Shown piece by piece: positions 24,097 to 28,817 of a stretch of 28,817 nt of DNA. The stretch lies in the NCBI GenBank assembly GCA_964459165.1, contig CAYWKM010000021.1, positions 1 through 28,817 of the forward strand, in the 5' to 3' direction. Every line of letters starts with the position of its first letter. Within the stretch, counting starts at the first letter, position 1. The translations under genes were made by a program, and so were the position numbers. The notes beneath the pieces are model-generated. The model was not told the origin of the DNA, did no database searches, and saw only the letters and a list, made by a program, of their open reading frames with translations. This DNA is from RGIG4074 sp964459165. Lineage in GTDB: Bacteria; Bacillota; Clostridia; Christensenellales; Borkfalkiaceae.

Positions 24097-24822
24097 ATGA
24101 AAAAATTCAAAGTGTCGGAATATGAATATTTTTCTCGAAAAATTTCTCCCGAAGACGATGGTTTTACAATCGTTCAGCTTTCCGATCTGCATAATTCTCT
24201 CTTCGGAAAGGAGAACGAAATACTTGTCGAAAAAATTAAAGAAATTTGTCCGGACGTCGTTTTTATCACGGGAGACTTCGTCGATTCTCGGACGAAAGAA
24301 GAAGGAATCGCCTTATCTCTCTTAAAAAAGCTCCGTTTGATTGCCCCCGTTTTTTATGTGTCGGGAAATCATGAGAGCGTTCTTCCCGATTATTATTCGC
24401 TTCTGTCCCGTATCCGATCCATTGGGGCGACCGTTTTATTAAACGAAACGGTCTCGTATAAAAATTTTATTATTGCGGGGATTGATAGCGAACATATCGA
24501 TGAAATGGAAAAAATGTCTTTAAAAACGGACGACAAGCTTATTTTAGCCCTTGCGCATAAACCGCAATTCATCAAAGCATACGCCTTGTTTCCCATTGAT
24601 CTGATTTTTACGGGACACGCGCACGGCGGACAATTTCGCTTTCCCCTAATCGGCGGTTTGTATGCGCCCGGGCAGGGGATATTTCCAAAATATACGAACG
24701 GAATATATCGGGAAGGAAAGCTTACGATGGTCGTCAGCAGGGGGCTGGGAGACGGCTTTTTCTCCATAAGAATCAATAATCCGTTCGATCTCGTCGTATG
24801 CAGGCTTCGAAGAAAAAATTAG
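24097..24822 (+). CDS. Calcineurin-like metallophosphoesterase (YkuE/YaeI-like)
   Basis: A 241-residue di-metal phosphoesterase. All family motifs are present: SDLHN (Asp30, His32), GDFVD (Asp60), GNHES (Asn91, His92), and GHAHGGQFR (His174, His176). The C-terminal GLYAPGQGIFPKYTNGIY is typical of the subgroup acting on lipid or pyrophosphate substrates. Relatives usually carry an N-terminal membrane helix; this one does not, so it should be soluble or peripheral. GAGGAGGGG ends 10 nt before the ATG at 24097; an in-frame ATG at 24061 would add 12 residues. Likely last gene of the polymerase operon. Substrate unknown. Confidence 0.9.
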   Translation: MKKFKVSEYEYFSRKISPEDDGFTIVQLSDLHNSLFGKENEILVEKIKEICPDVVFITGDFVDSRTKEEGIALSLLKKLRLIAPVFYVSGNHESVLPDYYSLLSRIRSIGATVLLNETVSYKNFIIAGIDSEHIDEMEKMSLKTDDKLILALAHKPQFIKAYALFPIDLIFTGHAHGGQFRFPLIGGLYAPGQGIFPKYTNGIYREGKLTMVVSRGLGDGFFSIRINNPFDLVVCRLRRKN

Positions 24823-24832
24823 AAAAAATCGC

Positions 24833-24861
24833 TTGCAAAATTTTTTTTGACGTGCTAAAAT
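24833..24861 (+). promoter_or_regulatory. Extended -10 promoter of the second MATE gene
   Basis: TTGCAA at 24833-24838 and TAAAAT at 24856-24861 have a 17-bp spacer, with TGC before the -10. Transcription should begin near 24868. Confidence 0.7.
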
Positions 24862-24893
24862 AGGCACAATTTCATTAAAAAGAGTGAGTAGCC

Positions 24894-24947
24894 AAAAGCG
24901 TAAGTCCGACTTTCTTGTAGAGTCGTATTTACGTTTTTTTGTTTTTT
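24894..24947 (+). terminator. Intrinsic terminator inside the MATE leader (attenuator)
   Basis: AAAAGCGTAA and CGACT (24894-24911) pair with AGTCG and TTACGTTTT (24921-24937) in a long stem, followed by seven T then GTTTTTT. It sits between the promoter at 24833-24861 and the MATE ribosome site at 24956. It could instead end transcription from the metallophosphoesterase operon. Confidence 0.75.
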
Positions 24948-24965
24948 ATGCTACAAAGGAGTATC

Positions 24966-26384
24966 ATGCAGGCAGTAAATTTAAAAAGTAACCCTATGGC
25001 AGTCGGCAAGGAATGGAGGATTCTGTTAAAGCTCGGATTACCGATGATCCTCTCTATGATGTTGCAGTCTGTCTATAATATAGTCGATACGGTTTTCGTC
25101 ATCAATATGGGAGAGGACGGTATTAACGGAAACCTTGCGCTGACGTACGCTTTTCCCATTCAGCTTCTCATTGTCGCAGTCGGCGTAGGAACCGGCATCG
25201 GGATTAACGCTCTCTTATCAAAGAGCCTTGGCGAAGGCAATAAAGATAAAGCGAATAAAATCGTTTCAAACGGTATCTTCCTCGCTATTTGCATTTATCT
25301 CGTATTTCTTCTTTTCGGCATCTTCGGAGCTCGTCCCTTTATAAAGATGATGACGAACAATGAAGCGGTCGTCGATATGGGTAAGGATTATTTGACGATT
25401 TGTTGTACCTGTTCGTTCGGCGTCGTGTGCTTCAATGTGTTTGAAAGATTTTTGCAGGCAACGGGACGAACGCTTTTTTCCATGATTGCACAGGTCGTCG
25501 GAGCCGTTACGAACATCATACTCGACTACGTGTTTATCTATCCTTGCGGATGGGGAATCCGAGGAGCCGCGTGGGCTACCGTTATCGGTCAAGTCGTATG
25601 TATGATCCTTGCCCTTATATTCCATTATAAGCTTGACAAAGAAATTGATGCAAAGCTCAAAGACATTCGTCCAAAGGGAAATATCATTAAAATGGTATAT
25701 AAAATCGGTCTTCCTGCCGCTATTATGCAAGGACTCCTCGCCGTTATGATGTTCCTCGTCAACGTTATTCTCGGAACGTCGACCGGATTGACGGCAAACG
25801 GCGACGTCGTCAGCGAGCTTTTGACGGGTTCTTACGGAATTTATTATAAGATACAGCAGCTCGCCCTTTTTGCTTCCTTCGGTCTCAGCAATACGATTAT
25901 TACCGTTCTTTCTTTTAATTATGGAATGCAGAATAAAAAGAGGGTAAAGAATATTATAAAATTTGGTATTTTGTACAGTATGGGAATCTGTTTGGTCCTA
26001 ACCGCTCTATTTCAGATATTTGCAACGCCTTTGTCCAATCTATTCGGTCTCGCCAGCGCCGATGGGAGCGAATCCGTCAAGCAAATATGCGTCGTCGCCC
26101 TTCATATCGCCACGATCGGCTATGTATTCATGGGGTTTTCCGTCGCCGTGCAGGGTATTTTGCAGGCGTTCGGTTGTGCGCTTACCCCGTTGATGATTTC
26201 TCTTCTCCGATTGATTGTTTTTGTCATGCCTTTCGTATCGGTATTCGTTTATTTTTGTTCGGCGGATACCGTCGTCTCTTACGTATGGTGGACGTTCCCG
26301 ATCGCGGAATTTTTGACGGCGATCGTCTCTGTCTTTATCCTTATACACAAATATAAAACGACGGTTAATCCGATCAAAGAATAA
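24966..26384 (+). CDS. MATE-family exporter (second)
   Basis: A 472-residue MATE antiporter with about 12 hydrophobic helices. NPMAVGKEWRILLKLGLPMILSMMLQSVYNIVDTVFV is the usual first helix, including the VYNIVDT signature; FLQATGRTLFSM and ILQAFGCALTPLM are the matching motifs of the two halves. It is from a different MATE subgroup than the one at 11292. I start at the ATG at 24966, behind AAGGAG at 24956-24961; upstream in-frame starts overlap this site or the terminator tail. Its leader contains a full terminator, so expression is probably conditional. Substrate unknown. Confidence 0.93.
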   Translation: MQAVNLKSNPMAVGKEWRILLKLGLPMILSMMLQSVYNIVDTVFVINMGEDGINGNLALTYAFPIQLLIVAVGVGTGIGINALLSKSLGEGNKDKANKIVSNGIFLAICIYLVFLLFGIFGARPFIKMMTNNEAVVDMGKDYLTICCTCSFGVVCFNVFERFLQATGRTLFSMIAQVVGAVTNIILDYVFIYPCGWGIRGAAWATVIGQVVCMILALIFHYKLDKEIDAKLKDIRPKGNIIKMVYKIGLPAAIMQGLLAVMMFLVNVILGTSTGLTANGDVVSELLTGSYGIYYKIQQLALFASFGLSNTIITVLSFNYGMQNKKRVKNIIKFGILYSMGICLVLTALFQIFATPLSNLFGLASADGSESVKQICVVALHIATIGYVFMGFSVAVQGILQAFGCALTPLMISLLRLIVFVMPFVSVFVYFCSADTVVSYVWWTFPIAEFLTAIVSVFILIHKYKTTVNPIKE

Positions 26385-26402
26385 TTTCATAAAGAGATTT
26401 CA

Positions 26403-26436
26403 AACAGTCGATAGCAAAATCGGCTGTTTTTGTTTT
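26403..26436 (+). terminator. Intrinsic terminator after the second MATE gene
   Basis: AACAGTCGAT pairs with ATCGGCTGTT (26403-26428, one T-G pair) and is followed by TTTTGTTTT. It ends only 5 nt before the next -35. Confidence 0.85.
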
Positions 26437-26440
26437 CTGT

Positions 26441-26469
26441 TTGACAAATGCCGCCCGTTGGTGTATAAT
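26441..26469 (+). promoter_or_regulatory. Perfect-consensus sigma-A promoter of the lipase-like gene
   Basis: TTGACA at 26441-26446 and TATAAT at 26464-26469 are exactly consensus with a 17-bp spacer, the best promoter in the window. The start site near 26476 leaves a roughly 22-nt 5' UTR. Confidence 0.9.
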
Positions 26470-26497
26470 AAAAAAAATGTTTTTCGGAGAATTATTC

Positions 26498-28669
26498 ATG
26501 CCAATCAAAAAACATATCAAAATCCTATTTGTTTTCGTATTTGCGGCGTTCCTATCCTTTTTTTGCGCCATTTGTTCGCCAAAAAAGACAGAGGCGGCGA
26601 CTGCGTCCGATTACAAACAGCTCACCGTCGAATACGAAGACATTGTTTTCACCCGACGTTTCAGTTATACGTTCGATTATTCCGATCTTTTTTTTGAAAA
26701 TAATCGTTTTAACGGAACGCTTGCCAGAGCGTCGATGGCGCTGGCTTCCGCAGTTGCGTTAAAGGATAAGATGGCGGATTATTTGAACGAATTGGGTTTT
26801 GAAGTACTTTGCCAGGAAAATTACGAAACCGCATTGACTTCTTCAAGCAACGTCGCCGTTTACACCATAGCCAGCAAACAGGTGGAATATGACGGTAAAG
26901 AGTTCACTTTATACGGCGTATTTATCCGCGGTACAAATGTAACGGAAGAATGGTATTCCAATCTCAATATTGGGCAAGATACCGAACATATGGGTTTTTC
27001 GGTAGCGTCAAATGAAATTTACGCGAAACTTTCTCAGCTCGTCGCCGATAGGGAATCGAGTAAAATATGGATTATGGGGCATTCTCGCGGAGCGGGCATC
27101 GGAAATCTTCTCGCGGCAAAAATCAATAAAGAGCAGTCTGTCGCTTTGCCTGAAAACGTATGTGCTTACAATTTTGCTTGTCCCTCGACGACAACCGAGC
27201 CTGTCGCTTACAACAATATCTTTAATATCAATATTGCGGGAGATATCGTCGCCTCGCTTCCTTTAAATTCATGGGGATATGATGCGAACGGCGTCAATTA
27301 CGTCGTCGGCGCAGAAGAAAATGAAAAGGCAAACGGAATTTTTTATCAATGGACGGGAGTCGATTATCAAGGGAATACTTCCACGACCAATTTTGAATCC
27401 TACATGGCGGAATGGTGTCCGACGATTGCAGATTACGATACGGTGAAATTCGGTTCCTCGCCGCACATTCTCCTTGAAAAGATCATCATGGGGATGTTAC
27501 AGGGAAATATGAATAATCTCACGTTTGCCGATGTGGGCAGTAATTGGAAAGCATGGAAGGTTCTCGTATATTTTCAAGAAAACGCTACGGCGATTATGCA
27601 CGCTCATTCCAAAGTATCCTATCTCGCCTTTATGGAAGCCATGTATCCGCACGAACACGTTTATAACTACCTCTCGGATAATAACGCTACCTGTACGGAG
27701 GACGGAACTTTAACCGCTGTATGCTATTGCGGCGATGAGATCAGGGGGATTTCGGACGTCGGAAGCGCAACCGGACACGAATATGTTTCCTCTCATGACT
27801 CACTCGGGAACCTTATCTATACTTGTATAAATTGTGGAAATTCATATTATTACAATGATATAGAACTTGCAGAAATCGATAAAATTCCGGACGTCGAATA
27901 TCTGGGAGAAGCGGTATGTCCTTCTTTTACCGTTTGGCAGTCGGGGAATGTTTTAGAGGAGGGAAAAGATTATATCGTTTCGTATGAAAATAACGCTGCG
28001 GTCGGAAGGGCAAAAATTATTCTCAACGGTATCGGCAATTATTTCGGAACGAAAACGATAGAGTTTAATATTGTAGAGCATATCCATATTGCGGGGGAAT
28101 ATACCGTGACGCAAGCTCCGACCTGTACGGAAAAAGGCGTTCAGACTGCCTTGTGTACTGTCTGCGGCGAAACGGTGACGGAAAGCGTTCCCGCGCTCGG
28201 ACATGATTATGAAGGATTTTTGTCTGAAAACGGCGTAGAGACGCTCGTCTGCACTCGCTGCGAAGAACGGTATGTAGTATACCATCTTGAATATTCCGAA
28301 ATTATATTTGAAGATAATATTTTTGCGAATGGAACGGTTAATTTAGATGCAATCACTGTCGTTTTCGGCGAGATTACTTTGAAGAAAAACGACGATTACA
28401 TCCTTTCTGTGAACAGCGTCGTCGAGGGAGAAACTACAACGATCTATGTGCACATCGAAGGATTGAGTCCCTATACGGGTGAAAAGGATGCAGAAAGCAT
28501 CGTTTCATCGCCGCAAGACGGGACGGGAGACGATCATCAAGACTCTTCCTCGAATGAAGAATCCAATGGAGAAAGCAAGGGATTCCCTGTCTATATTGCG
28601 ATCGGCGGAGGGGCTTTATTTGTTTTATTTCTCGTCGCGCTTGTCATAGCGGCAAAAAAGCGCAAATAA
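26498..28669 (+). CDS. Secreted, membrane-anchored class-3 lipase-like surface protein
   Basis: A 723-residue surface protein. A signal peptide covers about residues 1-36 (KKHIK, then a hydrophobic core, with TEAATA near the cleavage site). Residues ~45-380 form an alpha/beta hydrolase of the lipase class 3 type: IMGHSRGAGIGN has the nucleophile elbow with Ser196, INIAGDIVASLP has the likely catalytic Asp near 249, and a later His (GSSPH) may complete the triad. Residues ~385-640 hold two CTExG-C-xx-CG cysteine modules and an intervening beta-sandwich (LEEGKDYIVSYENNAAVG...GIGNY). A degenerate third domain follows, then a Ser/Asp/Glu-rich spacer and a C-terminal helix (YIAIGGGALFVLFLVALVIAA) ending KKRK. 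No LPXTG is seen. The start is the ATG at 26498, 8 nt after GGAG; an upstream TTG is the -35 box itself. Confidence 0.88.
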   Translation: MPIKKHIKILFVFVFAAFLSFFCAICSPKKTEAATASDYKQLTVEYEDIVFTRRFSYTFDYSDLFFENNRFNGTLARASMALASAVALKDKMADYLNELGFEVLCQENYETALTSSSNVAVYTIASKQVEYDGKEFTLYGVFIRGTNVTEEWYSNLNIGQDTEHMGFSVASNEIYAKLSQLVADRESSKIWIMGHSRGAGIGNLLAAKINKEQSVALPENVCAYNFACPSTTTEPVAYNNIFNINIAGDIVASLPLNSWGYDANGVNYVVGAEENEKANGIFYQWTGVDYQGNTSTTNFESYMAEWCPTIADYDTVKFGSSPHILLEKIIMGMLQGNMNNLTFADVGSNWKAWKVLVYFQENATAIMHAHSKVSYLAFMEAMYPHEHVYNYLSDNNATCTEDGTLTAVCYCGDEIRGISDVGSATGHEYVSSHDSLGNLIYTCINCGNSYYYNDIELAEIDKIPDVEYLGEAVCPSFTVWQSGNVLEEGKDYIVSYENNAAVGRAKIILNGIGNYFGTKTIEFNIVEHIHIAGEYTVTQAPTCTEKGVQTALCTVCGETVTESVPALGHDYEGFLSENGVETLVCTRCEERYVVYHLEYSEIIFEDNIFANGTVNLDAITVVFGEITLKKNDDYILSVNSVVEGETTTIYVHIEGLSPYTGEKDAESIVSSPQDGTGDDHQDSSSNEESNGESKGFPVYIAIGGGALFVLFLVALVIAAKKRK

Positions 28670-28695
28670 TTTTTGGGGATAAAAATCTTTTTCGT

Positions 28696-28724
28696 TTGAC
28701 TTTTTTTTCGGAAAATGATAGCAT
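28696..28724 (+). promoter_or_regulatory. Extended -10 promoter at the right edge
   Basis: TTGACT at 28696-28701 and TAGCAT at 28719-28724 have a 17-bp spacer, with TGA before the -10. No terminator for the lipase-like gene was found before it. Confidence 0.65.
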
Positions 28725-28730
28725 ATATAT

Positions 28731-28817
28731 AGCGTGTAGCTCCGAGGAAATTCGGATTCAATATAAAGTTGCAAAGCGTGCATAGAAGCGGCGTTAACCG
28801 CGTTTCGGCGCGCTTTT
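28731..28817 (+). ncRNA. Candidate short RNA or attenuated leader, cut by the window end
   Basis: From the predicted start near 28731, a small hairpin (TCCGA 28741-28745 with TCGGA 28752-28756) is followed by an A/T-rich linker. A strong stem then joins AAAGCGTGC (28773-28781) to GCGCGCTTT (28808-28816), with an inner stem AAGCGG/CCGCGTT. The window ends in CTTTT, so a T-tract may continue. It could be a ~90-nt small RNA or a regulatory leader of the next gene; I match it to no known class. Confidence 0.4.

Noticed and set aside
24884..24995. Possible GTG-initiated leader peptide through the MATE attenuator
   Set aside because: The frame is open, but there is no ribosome site, it runs through the terminator stem and past the MATE start, and it contains no run of one amino acid that would suggest attenuation by translation.
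26441..26497. Upstream TTG extension of the lipase-like protein
   Set aside because: The TTG is the first half of the -35 TTGACA; the ATG at 26498 has a good ribosome site and opens a proper signal peptide.
28731..28772. PreQ1-type riboswitch in the right-edge leader
   Set aside because: A small hairpin followed by an A/T-rich tail looked suggestive, but the conserved loop and tail sequences of preQ1-I are missing.

Overview
The window looks like chromosome of an anaerobic Firmicute of the class Clostridia, probably an uncultured gut lineage. Pointers are a single-chain pyruvate:ferredoxin oxidoreductase, a T-box leader in front of ileS, an ECF transporter core next to truA, a Y-family polymerase paired with a YolD-like protein, an archaeal-type AspRS, and strong sigma-A promoters with GGAG-type ribosome sites. 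Species cannot be named from this. No rRNA, tRNA, CRISPR array, insertion sequence or phage gene was seen. Bases 1-138 hold nothing I can support.

Layout. 139-1769: aspS with a tiny CxxC metal-domain gene 4 nt behind it. 1787-5413: promoter, T-box leader with isoleucine specifier ATC, terminator, an unexplained hairpin-rich stretch, then ileS. 5454-6790: a stand-alone Wzz-like membrane protein with its own promoter and terminator. 6811-12656: a four-gene operon (GH43-like glycosidase, GH42 beta-galactosidase, GNAT acetyltransferase, MATE exporter). 12738-16526: the PFOR gene on the minus strand, converging on the MATE gene. 16631-20031: divergent ecfA1-ecfA2-ecfT-truA operon. 20059-21130: membrane protein with an Asn/Tyr-rich tail. 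21125-24822: Y-family polymerase, YolD-like protein, S51-family peptidase-like protein and metallophosphoesterase, probably co-transcribed. 24833-26436: second MATE gene behind a leader containing a complete terminator. 26441-28669: secreted, membrane-anchored lipase-like protein. 28696-28817: a strong promoter feeding a short transcript that ends in a terminator hairpin exactly at the window edge.

How the parts fit. AspRS and IleRS feed translation, and ileS is controlled by tRNA-Ile charging. PFOR converts pyruvate to acetyl-CoA and supplies reduced ferredoxin. The ECF core (A1, A2, T, with no S subunit here) would energise vitamin-uptake subunits encoded elsewhere. The glycosidases act on imported galactosides and pentosides in the cytoplasm. 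The polymerase/YolD pair is a mutagenic repair module. Ten intergenic promoters plus one at the right edge fit sigma-A with a 17-bp spacer, and several terminators abut the next promoter, so the transcription units are compact and well delimited.

The window is mostly ordinary core and metabolic DNA. The parts most worth a second look are the RNA leaders (ileS post-terminator segment, MATE leader, right-edge transcript), the multi-domain lipase-like surface protein, and the unusual co-transcription of DNA-damage and hydrolase genes.
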